From: Cymbomonas tetramitiformis
Taxonomy: Eukaryota > Chlorophyta > Pyramimonadophyceae > Pyramimonadales > Pyramimonadaceae
DNA: 30,228 bases
Assembly (NCBI GenBank): GCA_001247695.2
Contig: LGRX02015782.1
Span: forward strand, 8,571-38,798
Direction: 5' to 3'
In this document: in pieces, positions 9,716-20,800 of the stretch
Layout of the letters: each line of letters begins with the position of its first letter
How positions within the stretch are numbered: the stretch's first letter is position 1
Made by a program: the position numbers and the translations under genes
Notes under the pieces: generated by a model
Told to the model about the DNA's origin: nothing
The model's input: the letters and a program-made list of their open reading frames with translations, nothing else
Database searches by the model: none

Positions 9716-11880
9716 AGCCTTCTCAAGGCTACTGGTTTTACTACATCAGTTTGATGTTTGTTTCATCACATTTTCTCCTCACGTAAACAAAACCGTTATT
9801 AGATTCTTCTGGTGTCGTTCCTTAAACCCGAAATGTGTTTATGTAGCGTTTGCCCGATAGATTGCAAACTGTTTTCTGCAGTAAGTTACCACTTTTCCCC
9901 CATGCCAAGATAGCTTGCTTTCTTAGATGCAGTATTTTTCAAGTATTGTCCAACGAGTACTCACGCACAAACGATACGTTCGGTCAACCATATTGATGGG
10001 TATCGGTGTGGAGCACGGTATGAAATATATCTTGTGTGACGTCAAGAGTTTATGGCCAATTCTTAGGTGCGATGTGCTCCCGGGTGTCTGCCAAAAAGTG
10101 AGTATGTCGTATACGTGTCATACGCTGGATATGAAAACAAACCAAGGCGTTACACAATTAGATACTTATTTTGATTCCAAGTCACAAATACAGGGAAGGT
10201 AAAGTTCATTAATATGGAGAGTTTTATATATCATTATAAATTCGATTACATGCATGATGCCGGTCTTGTGAACACTCCATAAGTGTCCCGAAACTATTGT
10301 TGAAGGTGGCTCCGTAGGATGCACCAAGGAACAATCAAATTGTGTTGTTGAGGTAGGGTGTAGTACGAATAGCACCCGGCTACATCTTGGGCATACATAC
10401 CGATCTTTCAGTTTTTCATGTGTTGCAAGATTGATTTTCGATATTTTTTTTCTACAACCGTTGTATAAGAAGTCAACCTTCTGTCACAGTCTTATGTTCC
10501 ATTGTGCGCCATATTGGATTTGAAATTTGTAACTCGGGGTTTACTCAAAGATACGACGCTACGGTGAAACTGTTGATTAGTGCACAGACACAAAGTCATA
10601 GTGTGAAACCCAACAACACACCGCTCCGAACTGTGTGCATGGACCAATATGTGCATCCCTGCAACTACACGGGTCGGGTCTAAAGTGACAATAAATACCA
10701 CTAACGCAGTTAGGTGGAGACTTGTTGTTGGCTGGCATCCATTGTCCAATAACCAACACTGGTGGAGACCGAGTGTAGTCCACTCGTCCCAAAGTAGTGA
10801 ATGGCTACTAAGGGACGGAGGCCTTACGTTACGTACCGACAAGGCACCGAATCTCGAGAGTGACAAGCCATCGTTTTCGCTAGCCGAGATCTATAGCGGC
10901 TCCTACCCTGTGAAAATTTGATCACACTCCTCTCGCAAAAGAAATGCAAATATCAAATGTAGTGAGATATAGCAATTCCGGTATACTCGTGAGGGCTCGG
11001 TATCGAGTATACTGATAGATAAGAGATAACGAATACTCTCAGGGTTTTAACTCCCAAGTCAAACATAAACCCCGAAGGGCTAGTGACAGATGTGGCACTT
11101 GACACCCGCGTGTCAGGACAAACTAGGGGTCTGGCCAGGGCCTACACCGGGACTCCCGGGAGGGCTGCCGGTCAGATCTCAGCAAAATGCTTGACAAATA
11201 AACCTGGCAAAAACTCGGTCTCCGTCAACGGTTAATCGACCATTAACACTACTATATGATGTGACACTCAGAACTTGTCAGAGTGCCAAATCTAGCACTG
11301 GCTGCTTGCATATTTGTGTCTCGTGAAGTTTGTGAAGATGTCTACGTAGTTGAGCAACCTATAAGCGATGGACGAAGCTTATAAATACATCTCACCGTGA
11401 GCATTTGTGCACCGATGCGCGACATCATCCCGATGCGGTACTCAAGGCCGAATTCTCTGTCAAGGCGCAATGGCTTCAAGAGTCGTATCTGCTGTTATAC
11501 ACGCCATACATACACTATCATGCTTCCAAATAACCAAGATCCGGCGCAGGACGCGCATCTTAGGTTGAACGATGCCTTATGAAGTAAGTGCGGAACGTGG
11601 ATACATTGCGGGACGCAATGGGTAATACTTGCATACACGTGTCAACATCTATTAACCCGGTCAATAGTATAAAATGCAATTTTACTACACAGGCCATGCC
11701 AAAGAGAAAATCGACAAAACCACATGATTCCGTACTTCGAAATCGATAACTTCGATGTGGTTTTCTGAGTCTGCCCGCCTATGTACCTTGCGCCTTATAC
11801 AAATGCAATATCAGATGCATAGTTGCCACTTTCTTTGCGAGAACTGAGTAGGTTTGCAAAGCAGGAGGTTAACCTTTTCG
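9716..11880. other. stretch without recognisable gene
   Basis: AT-richer single-copy DNA with only short overlapping open frames on both strands (for example 9,927-10,202 and 10,649-10,921) and no recognisable motif. Short TGTGGCAC/TGTGACAC motifs near 11,090 and 11,258 resemble the one opening the possible LTR at 12,035. No RNA gene is seen. Confidence 0.5.
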
Positions 11881-11884
11881 ATAT

Positions 11885-12121
11885 ATGTCGTCCCTCAATG
11901 GTTTCCGAGTGCAGATTGATTTTGGCGAGCAAACCTATTTAGATGAATACCTCAAGAAGCATCCAATGATCTTTTCAACACGTGGCACCTGTAAAGAGTC
12001 CAGATTGACCCGTCCAGTCTTAAATTTTGCTGGATGTGACACCCCGTGTGTGTCACAGTCCTTTGTCTGTACTAGTACTCCGTACAGTACGGCTGTCACA
12101 GGTTTAGGGTTTCCGGCTTAA
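11885..12121 (+). CDS. unrecognised short ORF
   Basis: A 78-codon frame starting MSSLNGFRVQIDFGEQTYLD, with coding-like composition in its first 45 residues (YLDEYLKKHPMIFSTRG). Its end runs into the possible LTR that starts at 12,035, so a real gene, if present, is probably cut there. No family is recognised. Confidence 0.25.
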   Translation: MSSLNGFRVQIDFGEQTYLDEYLKKHPMIFSTRGTCKESRLTRPVLNFAGCDTPCVSQSFVCTSTPYSTAVTGLGFPA

Positions 12122-12221
12122 GCCGAGGTTCACTCAATCTAACGGACTTCTTATGTTATCTTAAGTGAAAGCATTTTGTGTTATCCCACTGCAATATATA
12201 GTCAGCACTATATATCTGACA
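12035..12221 (+). mobile_element. possible short LTR and primer-binding site
   Basis: The segment opens TGTGACACCCCGTG and closes ATATATCTGACA, so it has TG..CA ends with inverted TGTCA. Five bases later comes TGGTGCGCCAGGCACC, which could serve as a primer-binding site because such sites start with TGG. A second LTR copy is not seen in the window. The closing 18 bases recur exactly at 12,619-12,636. This is suggestive structure only. Confidence 0.3.
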
Positions 12222-12618
12222 GGTTATGGTGCGCCAGGCACCTTCCACTACTTTTGATTCCATGAGTGGCTAAGCCGCTCCGCTTGGTGGGGCGTTGGGG
12301 GACCAAATTTGATGTCGTGATTTTCGCAGTTGCGGTTGAGAGCTAGTTTACGGGCGGATTGATTTGGACTCGCTGCAGCGTGCGCCTACCTGGGATTATT
12401 TTGTATTGTCCGCGTTGGATTTCACTCGACTGGAACTTGATCAATTTTTGTCGTGAGACTCCTTGGCCGCCGCGTTTCGATCTTACAAAATTCACAGTTA
12501 CGGCTTCCTTACTTATCCGTTCCGACACTGCATCTTACGGCTCTCGACCATCACTTCTACGTATTCTACGACATCGCCCCTCTACCCCGACGCTCCCACC
12601 TTTAGGATTTTCATCATG

Positions 12619-12760
12619 AGCACTATATATCTGACAAATTTACTCTTTGGCAAGTTAATTTGCTTCGGGCTATGCATATCAGATTCAACAATATCGATTC
12701 CTCGTTAGTTGTTAAGGACTCTAAGCTGACTTTCACTGAAACTCTGAATGGTCTTGTAAG
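12619..12760 (+). pseudogene. possible retroelement gag remnant
   Basis: An ATG at 12,619 starts MSTIYLTNLL; in another frame the same stretch reads DKFTLWQVNLLRAMHIRFNN. The FTLW start resembles the N-terminus of Ty1/copia Gag proteins. The two frames would need one shift to join, and the segment is cut at 12,761 by the hAT-like element. The Gag reading is weak. An alternative is a cellular exon ending at the donor-like CTT/GTAAGC, which coincides with the target duplication. Confidence 0.22.
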
Positions 12761-13320
12761 CAATGAAGGTTCGGTATCGGTTGTTCCGCGTGGTATTTTG
12801 ATTATTTTCATTTTATCATCAATCGATTCTGATAAATGATTGGTGTGATCAATCGATTCCAATATTCTGATAGTGCACAACTTCACTATCAATCGTTGAT
12901 TCTGATATTCTGATATATCGATGGTATCAGAATATCAGACAAACGATGCCGAACCTCGACAAGGACCTACAGGGACCTAGCGGGACCTAGCGGGACCTAG
13001 CGGGACCTAGCGGGACCTAGCGGGACCTGCATGGATCTACAAGAACCTGCCGGGATCTACCGGGACCTACCGGGACCTACCGGGACCTACCAGAACCTAC
13101 AAGGACCTGTAGATCCCCTCCTTGAACTCGGTATCAGATGTTCCGCGTGGTATTGATAGTTTTTTATTATTTTCAACTTATCATCAATCGATTCTGATAA
13201 ATGATTAGTGGGATCAATCGATTCCAATATTCTGATAATGCACAACTTCATTATCAATTGATCCTGATATTCTGATGTATCGATGGTATCAGAATATCAG
13301 ACAATCGATACCGAACCTTG
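12761..13320. mobile_element. non-autonomous hAT-like element (560 bp)
   Basis: It is flanked by a perfect 8-bp direct repeat, CTTGTAAG, at 12753-12760 and 13321-13328, the target duplication size typical of hAT transposons. The ends are inverted: left CAATGAAGGTTCGGTATCGG and right (reverse complement) CAAGGTTCGGTATCGATTGT. It contains no transposase. Inside are two related ~190-bp halves (12,761-12,958 and 13,129-13,320), each with GTTCCGCGTGGTAT, ATCAATCGATTC and GATGGTATCAGAATATCAG, separated by a decamer array. Confidence 0.75.
12959..13128. repeat. 10-nt minisatellite inside the hAT-like element
   Basis: About 16 copies of a decamer, GGGACCTAGC shifting to GGGACCTACC, located between the two halves of the transposon-like element. 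The first part is nearly perfect and the rest more degenerate. Confidence 0.9.
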
Positions 13321-13570
13321 CTTGTAAGTAAAGAATTCTAGAAGTCCATGCTTACATCAATGCGTGTCGTGGGAAGGTATTCCGCAAGCAGGGTGTTTAC
13401 AAGTCCTTGCCTTTGCAAACATCCATCTTGCCATTAACGACGAGTATGCCAGGTACCACAGTCCTTTTCTCAGGACACGCCGCTTCTTGAATCACAACTA
13501 CCATGCACTTAGGGCTACAGACTCATGCATTTGTGTCCTAAGCCATATACAGTCAAGTTTCTGAAGACGA

Positions 13571-13660
13571 GTTTAGGGCTGCGACTCTGACAATTCTGTA
13601 GTTTTTTAGGGTTGCGATTCTGACATTCCCAGAGGTTTTTAGGGCTGTATTCTGAAATTT
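13571..13660. repeat. ~32-nt TTTTAGGG-containing repeat (3 copies)
   Basis: Three degenerate copies of TTTTAGGGCTGCGATTCTGA followed by a short spacer. Each contains a telomere-like TTTTAGGG/TTTAGGG core. Confidence 0.75.
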
Positions 13661-13800
13661 CCATTGGTCTCTGGAGAAGCAGACCTTGCACACAAACAAA
13701 GCACATGTGACAATCTTCATAACTGAACACACTCGAGTCTAAGGTAGTTATGTGCATGAATGATAATCATTACCTACTGTACCTTCATATCCTTGCTCCC

Positions 13801-14144
13801 ACCTACAGAACCGCCCCATACGGCAGTGGACTGCAAATCAGATGCCGACACCGTAGATCCCAAACCTTTGGCTCGAGGTAAAAATATCAACTCACGGGCG
13901 ACTTACTTTCGGGTTTCACGTCAATTGTTGTCCACCTCCACGGCAAGGAGAATTCCAGCTACAACGGGGCGTGCATAATTCTTGCATGACCGATTGTGAG
14001 GATATCGCATGTTGTAAGAAAGTTTTCGTCGAGTATGCAGATGAGTATTCCCCAGTATTACAGGAACTAGAACGATGCGCAGACAGTGTGCTGGGAGTGC
14101 ACTCTGTTAGGCACTACCCGCCCGAGGGAGGTGAATTGACCTAG
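13801..14144 (+). CDS. possible RRM/UHM-like exons, terminal
   Basis: An open frame ending at TAG 14142-14144 reads KVFVEYADEYSPVLQELERC and then VLGVHSVRHYPPEGGELT. KVFVEYAD and the late YPPEG recall the last (UHM) domain of the U2AF large subunit, which has GKVFVEYAD and YYPE at these places. A likely upstream exon (13,815-13,879, acceptor CCACCTACAG, donor GAG/GTAAAA) encodes VDCKSDADTVDPKPLAR and could splice to TTTTCGTCGAG in phase. The middle of the domain diverges from U2AF, so this may be a diverged or decayed copy. Confidence 0.3.
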
Positions 14145-14332
14145 ATAACGTTCTACCGTCGATCTGGCCATTAGTGATACGCGTGTTGATTTGTGCTGAG
14201 CACAGCAATATACACACAGTCAACAGTTTGTATATGCAAAATCTACGAGTTTCCACCTTGAATGAGCATGGCAGTACCAGAATCCAAACTCCGGCCTTAC
14301 GTCGATGAGGAAGAGACTCTGGGAACCTCAAC

Positions 14333-14604
14333 CTATTGCTCTGCTTTGTTATTTTCTCTCCACTCCCGGCTCTTTTTGGCGTCTTCGGCCTTCTTCTTCA
14401 GAGCTTTCGCCGTTTCCCTGCGCGCCGGCAGTGGCGTTATGGCAGTTTGTCGGGGCGGGGAACCATAAATAACATCACAAATAAAATAGTGGAGCAATGC
14501 AGATCTTACCTGACTTCCACCGACCATTTACGACGATCTTCGGCATCCAACTTCGCGACGGCGGCAGCGCGCTCTCCGAGCCTGTTCTTGAAATACCCCT
14601 TCAT
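14333..14604 (-). CDS. 59-residue Lys-rich protein, two exons
   Basis: I do not recognise the family. An ATG at 14604 starts MKGYFKNRLGERAAAVAKLD. Exon 1 (14604-14510) ends at a near-perfect donor CAG/GTAAGA. The 92-nt intron ends GGCGCGCAG, and exon 2 (14417-14333) reads ETAKALKKKAEDAKKSREW and ends NNKAEQ. The phases agree (2) and give exactly 60 codons with the stop. The product would be an uninterrupted, highly charged helix. A stop codon lies in frame just upstream of the ATG, so either this is the start or an upstream exon joins within a few bases. Confidence 0.5.
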
Positions 14605-15069
14605 CGATATTCACGCAACGCAGACACAGGCGTTCGCTGATTTGTGTTCGCATGAACACACACACTGAACGGCATGAGATCGGCCAACAAAAGCCAGCCC
14701 ACCATCATCCCAGTGGATGTGAGAAGCAAATCAGGAGCAGGGCGGGGCCGTGACAAGATACCACAAACGCATACATATTCCCAACCCAAATGCAAAGCAG
14801 CATGGAAAGATGAAACGATGTGACCGATCATCGCCCAACAACTGTTGGTCTCTGGGTTACGGAGTAAGCGAACCCTGTTGGCATGCCCCCCAGTGGCTCC
14901 CGGTCGATGGATGGGACCTGTGGTCCATGGTTATGTTATGAATGCAGTCACACCACACAGCATGGACACCCCATGTCAAAAAAAGGAAACATGCGGGCAC
15001 CTAAGTGCTCCCCATAAAATTCAAGGGAAAACACAGAAGGTGTACATCACCACCTTCTGCCTCTCCTCG

Positions 15070-15163
15070 CAGCACGACAGACGAATCTACCGAGCTCTCC
15101 AAGAGGGAGCACGAAGTTAAACTCTCAACCTTAAACCTGCTAAGAATTGATAACCAGTTTTGA
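15070..15163 (+). CDS. possible terminal exon of unknown gene
   Basis: A strong acceptor (CTTCTGCCTCTCCTCGCAG) precedes an exon that in one frame reads TTDESTELSKREHEVKL and then NLLRIDNQF before a TGA. Another frame reads HDRRIYRALQEGARS. Upstream exons are uncertain (a frame from 14,938 ends HKIQGKTQK). No family is recognised. Confidence 0.28.
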
Positions 15164-15175
15164 AAGCCACTTATT

Positions 15176-15768
15176 TTATTTCCTGCATTTCTTCGTATTC
15201 GAGTGACAAGCTGTTAACCAATGGTTTGGCAGGGTTACCAAATAGTTTTCGCGCAGTGAATGCCAAAAACGCGGATGCTGAGGGATTTCCCGACGCAGCT
15301 TGTACGCAAAGTACCTTATGCGCTCTATATCTGTCTCTTGTTGTGCAAAGCCCTTCGTCTCCTCGTACTCAATATCAAGTTTATCCGCATACATCCGTTG
15401 CTGTTGAGCATACTCAGCAGCCTGTACACACCATGTTCGCAGCAGTAAGTCCAAAATCGGTCTTTCCAGCGTCCGAAAAAATAGTAAAATCAGACATTTG
15501 GACACAGAAAGATTGCACAAGAGATAGCGATGATCAACAGCCATTTGTGCACCTCTTCGGCTCTGGCGAACATCTCACGCTCGGTTAGAAGTTCAGCTTG
15601 CTTTGTCGCTTGCTTCGCAAGCGATTCTCCAACAGACTCATCCGATTCCCCAATAGACTCATCCGATTCAGAGCAACGGGTGATCACTTTTGTTCTCTGC
15701 TTTCGCGTCTGTATCCTCTCGTTCTGAGTACAAATTTTATGGAGGCTAGAGGATGGATTTGCCTGCAA
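15176..15768 (-). CDS. 153-residue coiled-coil-like protein, two exons
   Basis: Not recognised. Exon 1 (15768-15553) begins MQANPSSSLHKIC, has a duplicated acidic motif SDESIGESDESVGES, then AKQATKQAELLTEREMFA. The donor GAAGAG/GTGCAC and acceptor GTGTGTACAG bound a 131-nt phase-0 intron. Exon 2 (15421-15176) reads AAEYAQQQRMYADKLDIEY and ends after NHWLTACHSNTKKCRK. Joining the exons makes one continuous charged helix across the junction (RAEE/AAEYAQQQ), which supports the splice. The gene may extend upstream; the ATG is the first in frame. Confidence 0.48.
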
Positions 15769-15798
15769 TGCAACCCTACTGGTAACTAAGTTAGTGGA

Positions 15799-16217
15799 TT
15801 AGCACGCACAACTCCGAAGTAGCGCGCTGACCAGCATTAGGCAAGCCAACAAGTTTCCCGACCATCGCGCACAATACTTTGCGCGCATTTTGGTCATCGC
15901 GCTTACAAAACGTTCGAGCAACGAGTGACAACGCACAACCCAGCGTTCCATAATAGGATTGCTTCCTGACTCACTTGAGAAGCAATGCAAACAAAGCACA
16001 AACCTGGATTCGATGAACTGCCAGGTCTCGCTGTTTAAAGGCCTGCGGACGCGTTGGGCGCTGCAAGGCGCAAGTCAGTCCGACGCACACCATAATGATG
16101 GAGACTGAAATTACTTTCAAAACACTGCCTTCACTCTCACGCCCTACAAGTAGTCCTAAGAGCAAGCGTCTCCACTACAGCACGAATTCGCATCTGTGCT
16201 TGAAGCATCTGAGACAT
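15799..16217 (-). CDS. unrecognised 106-residue protein, two exons
   Basis: An ATG at 16217 starts MSQMLQAQMRIRAVVETLAL. Exon 1 (16217-16141) ends GC/GTGAGAG, and the 98-nt intron ends GTCCGCAG. Exon 2 (16042-15799) reads LNSETWQFIESRFVLC and IMERWVVRCHSLLERFVSAM and ends LRSCAC. The phase agrees (2). An overlapping frame (RKVLCAMVGKLVGLPNAG) is also open, so the 3' half could be read differently. The C-terminus is hydrophobic (LLACLMLVSALL) and could be a tail anchor. Confidence 0.35.
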
Positions 16218-16229
16218 GACTGACTCCTA

Positions 16230-17070
16230 CTGTTCAACGCCATGATAGGTTTAGCAGGTGATTTTGCTGGTGCATGCAGGTGAATCGCCGGTGGACACAT
16301 GACACAATATTGAATCTCAGGCCTGACGTCAGCATCCCATGTGTTCAGCGTAAAGAGGTGGAGGGCCGCCGATCAGAATCGTCGTGGAATCTGAACGAGC
16401 TTGCATCGAATTCGCATGATTTTTTTTTATAGATGGCGGCTCTCGCACCGTAGAAAGACCGCCCTATTCCACTTGTACCCTACACTACATCACGTAACGA
16501 ATTTTAAACAATTATGTATTGCGCATCGATCCAAACTATTTCATATTTGATGCAGCTTGCATGTTTCGTTGCAGGTTTCTCCCTCGCCGCGAGGAACTTG
16601 CAACTTCCAGTCGCTGATGTGAGGAAATTTACCCCGTGCTTTCTTTCCCCCTCCCCCTCTCCCCCTTAGATTTTTTTCACCTGTTTTATTTTCACTGGCA
16701 ATTCCCTCGGCTAACGCCGAATTCAGCCTATCCCCATATCTTAATCCAGAGTGAAAGCGACTAAAAGTGAATATATATATATATATGTGAATATATATAT
16801 GAATCCACTCACACATAGATACAGTAGTATCGGTCGGAATAGGTTTTGGGTGTCCTATGATTGCCGCGTGTCACTAGTTTGGTCATCGGGTGTACTAGCT
16901 ACAGCCTGAACAGAGCCCATTACATGACAGGGTAATTCAAAACACTACCCAAATGTGATATCGCATAACCCTGCGATTCTGGGTTTGAACCGTAGGCGGT
17001 CCGTGCCCATGCCAACATAGTCCTGTATTCACGATGGGCGGCGAGTACAAAAATAACTGCAGCGAACTCA
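16230..17070. other. AT-rich stretch without recognisable gene
   Basis: Contains a short (AT)n microsatellite at about 16,771-16,799 and a CCCTCTCCCCC pyrimidine run near 16,645. No coding or RNA gene is seen. Confidence 0.6.
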
Positions 17071-17278
17071 AGTGGGCAATACTCTTCGCTTTATGGTAGA
17101 TACTACATGCTATATACGAGACATTAATGCCACCCAACGACCCAGGGTTCCTAGTTACGATAATATAGCGTTATTACACACCATCATACATCATGCTCAG
17201 AGCACATTGAATGGAAAAATAGGAGACAAAGAACAGTGCTTTGATCCAGGTGAGCATTGTTGGCACATCCAAATTATA

Positions 17279-17719
17279 TCAAGGCATGCCGTTGATTACG
17301 CCGATGTCCTGATAATACACAATTACATGAAAAAATGATTGGCTACAAATGGCGAGACGAAACCAAGTTTGGAATTGATGTATCGGGGGTTTTTGTGGTC
17401 GCCTACCCATTGCAATACTCCATGTGTCTCCATACTTCACCCATCTCCATTTCGTTGGTGCCATGCTCTCTGATAGACCTCGCCACATACTCTCAAAGCA
17501 ACCATGGATCATCTTCAAGATCCGGAGTGTAATTTCTTTTTCGTTCCACGGTTCTTGACAACTTGCATTCGATAATGCCATAGCAATGCCACAACAGGTG
17601 TATGCAACAACCCCAATGCACAGTGCCTGCTTCACATTTGAGCATTTCGGCTCTACAACACAATTATACCAGAACAGCCGAGGTTGATCTGGAACACACA
17701 AACTCAAATCAAGCTTCAT
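17279..17719 (-). CDS. unrecognised 146-codon ORF
   Basis: A minus-strand open frame including ILKMIHGCFESMWRGLSESM and WRWVKYGDTWSIAMGRRPQK. It is rich in Trp and Cys and has no recognised domain. An opposite-strand frame (17,072-17,338) overlaps its end and is also open, so the coding strand is not certain. Confidence 0.3.
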   Translation of the reverse strand: MKLDLSLCVPDQPRLFWYNCVVEPKCSNVKQALCIGVVAYTCCGIAMALSNASCQEPWNEKEITLRILKMIHGCFESMWRGLSESMAPTKWRWVKYGDTWSIAMGRRPQKPPIHQFQTWFRLAICSQSFFHVIVYYQDIGVINGMP

Positions 17720-17843
17720 TCAAGGCAGTCAATAGTTTCGTCATCCAAGCATAGAGTGTCTGCAAGCTGATGGCTGTTGTGCGTCACTCCGCCTTGACCG
17801 ACGGCTGTCGCACACCGTTCTTCCTGCATCCCAAATTCGACGT

Positions 17844-20800
17844 TCAAATCACTCCACAGGTTACAGAGACACCGCCGTGAGGGGCGGACGGATACAAATT
17901 GGGGCTGTGGTGTGCAGGAATCAAGCTTTCATTCCAAATCTGTGCCGGGGACCATCGCAGGATGGAGGAGGGAAAATAAACGCAACCTAGGTTTCCTCGC
18001 GCTCCAAAGAGAAGAAAACATATCGTGAAAGCGCGTCCTTGATAGACCAACATCAGACAGATCAGCTGTCTGAAGGCGCCGCGTTCAGAAGCCACAGAGC
18101 CCCCCGGGGCGAGCTCGACAACCACAAGCCACACGGATTTGAGATGGGTGATATAAGGTGTTACCAGGCGTGTCAGCTCGTTCGATTCGACCTGGACCCC
18201 GATGATGTTTGTACCATTGTCGAGTTGCGTGCGCACCACCCGCAACTTGTTTTTCTTTGTCGTCGTGTTCCCCATGGCTTGCTTCACCTCCTGCAGCACC
18301 TTCCACATTGGCAGCACCGCCCCAACTACCAGCCTGATGGGGGTCTTGCGCATGCCCCATGCCCGCCCTGGGAAATTGGCTCGCTCCAGCTCGTTGAACC
18401 ATGCCTGCTCCGAACCATTTCCCCTCCCCCGCCCTTCTCCTCCTCTGCTTGGAGCAGCACACATGTCTGATTCGCCAGCTGAGCGCCCCTTGTAAACCTT
18501 CGTGGCGGCTGAAAAACGCGGCCAAAAGGGAATAGCATGGTACACTGCAGCAACCGCAACTGATGACAATGAGAAAAGGGCGCAGCTGGCACGTGACAGG
18601 GAAGGTATGCGCGCGCTCAGCGGTCACAGAGAAGTACCTCCCATAGCTCTTTTGCATCTGCAGGTGTCACTCGCCCATAGCTCTCCTGCAAAGCTCGCAA
18701 TCTGCCAGCCACGCCCGCCTCTATCATCCACCTAGATTTGCAAAGCTCGCAATCTGCCAGCCACGCTCGCCTCCATCATCCACCTAGACTTGCTAGCACA
18801 GCTCGAGTTGCAGCACGTCCACTGCCTCCAGACATCAGCCGCACATCAGCCTGTCATCGGAGTTGGAGCACTTCCGCTTCCTCCACATCAGCCGCGCATC
18901 AGCCTGTCATCGGAGTTGCAGCACTTCCACTGCCTCCACACATCAGCCGCACATCAGCCTGTCATCGGAGTTGCAGCACTTCCCCACTGCCTCCACATCA
19001 GCCACGCATCAGCCTGTCATCGGAGCAGCACTTCCGCTGCCTCCACACATCAGCCGCGCATCAGCCTGTCATCGGAGTTGCGGCACTTCCACTGCCTCCA
19101 CACATCAGCCGCACATCAGCCTGTCATCGGAGTTGCGGCACTTCCCCACTGCCTCCACACATCAGCCGCGCATCAGCCTGTCATCGGACTTGTACACACC
19201 AACCACTAATGGCTAGCATCGCCTGGCCGTTGTGCAGACAAGCCACGCTCAGAGGCGCGGCCCAGGTTTGGAAGCGGTGGTGTGGGAGATGTGCGGTCGG
19301 GCGGCCGGTGCCTCCAGGCGACGCTGCACTGAAAAAATAACTTGGTGCCTCATATCGACGAAAAACCAGGTGGCGATCCAAGACAATCGGATGGCAATCG
19401 CCGGCGACGCGTCAATGGGTTTCACAACAGCAGGTTGGGAAGGCGGTAAGGCGCACCGCATGGTGGGTGCATTCGCATTGTGGGGGCGCTGGATGCGCAT
19501 GACACGAGTGCCACGTCGGCCGCCCTTCACCTCCATGCTTAACAGCACCAACGGTCGTCCATTCTTCCCGAAATTTGTTTTGAGCTGCGCCGATGCGACA
19601 CCGAGCCCAGCCCTACTTTCGCTTGAGTGCCCCCTTCCCTCCCATATTGTGCAATGCGCCCTCGCAGCGACAGCGTGGCAACAGGGCACTGTTCACCAGC
19701 CGGGATCCGAGCTGGCGGGGCCTGAGGCGCCACATATGCACTGTCTCTCCTAGGGGGACCCCATCAGCGCGGTCTTCTCAAGGCGGTGCCTGTGGGGCTG
19801 CTGGGATAAAGTGCTTTGGTGGGGCTTTACAGGTCACCGGCGAGGGCTGCCAGCCAGGGCGAGGAGCTTCTGCAAGGGCAAGATATGGGAGGTGCGGTAG
19901 GGTGAGGGCGCGCACCACATAGAAGCCGTCATGGGCCGAGGTGTTGCCGGAGGTCTGAAGCAGGCTGAGCCGCTGCTCGGCCTCCTGAAAGCTCAATCCA
20001 CGGTCCACGTCGAGCTTGAGCACCTGGGTGGAGGCGCCGGAGAGGGGGTCCCGGTGGATCTCCCGGGGGTACCCTTCGTGCACCAAGATGCTCGCTGCCT
20101 GCAGAGATACTATCCCTGCGCCAGGAAAACCCCCGAACCTTTCACCGCCCGATCGCTGCCGGATCCGAGGGCTGGCGCACCTCGGAGATGCAAGTGCACG
20201 AAAGCTGAATGCCCTAACACTTCCGCGTCCCTCCTACCCCCCCCTCGTCCCCATTACCGTTGTCGAACATTCCCGTGCTTTTCGCGTTGTGGATAACGTG
20301 CTCGTAGGTGTCGTTGAAGTACTGGAAGAGCATCGCCTGGTCCTTCAGCCGCAGTCCCAGCATGCGGTTCAGGAACCGGTCCACCCTCCCTCGTAGGTCC
20401 GCAGGAGGGGCCGACCGGAGGTGCAGTGCCACCCCAACCGCGCTGAGCTCGCGTCGCATGTATTTGAAATATTTCTCCCCTGCGTCGCCCTCCGCCTCCG
20501 TCAGACCGCCGCCCTTGGCACCCCGTCACTTCCACCGACTCGGAACACACCGGTTTCCTCCTATCCTCTCTACACTGACAAGTGGCGATCGATTGCCATC
20601 ACGTGCATCTCACGCAGTTTGAGAGTTCAGAGAAACAGATGCGTGCGAGGTTATTGCCCGCGCTGAAATGCCGTCCAACAGACTCGTGATTTCCATTTCG
20701 GCCGTACGGCGTCAGGTCCGTTTAAATTCACTGTAGAGCAACGCAGCGGCCGAGCGATATGAGACGCGGCGACTGTGCGGCAGCGCATGAGAAAGGGGCA

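Noticed and set aside
10492..10921. Overlapping open frames of about 90-124 codons on both strands
   Set aside because: They are shadows of each other, with no motif, splice signals or codon pattern to favour either.
16975..17010. T-loop-like GGGTTTGAACC suggesting a tRNA
   Set aside because: No matching stems or acceptor arm could be folded around it.
18738..19340. His/Ser-rich plus-strand proteins
   Set aside because: They are translations of the 54-nt intronic repeat on the strand opposite to the SBNO gene.
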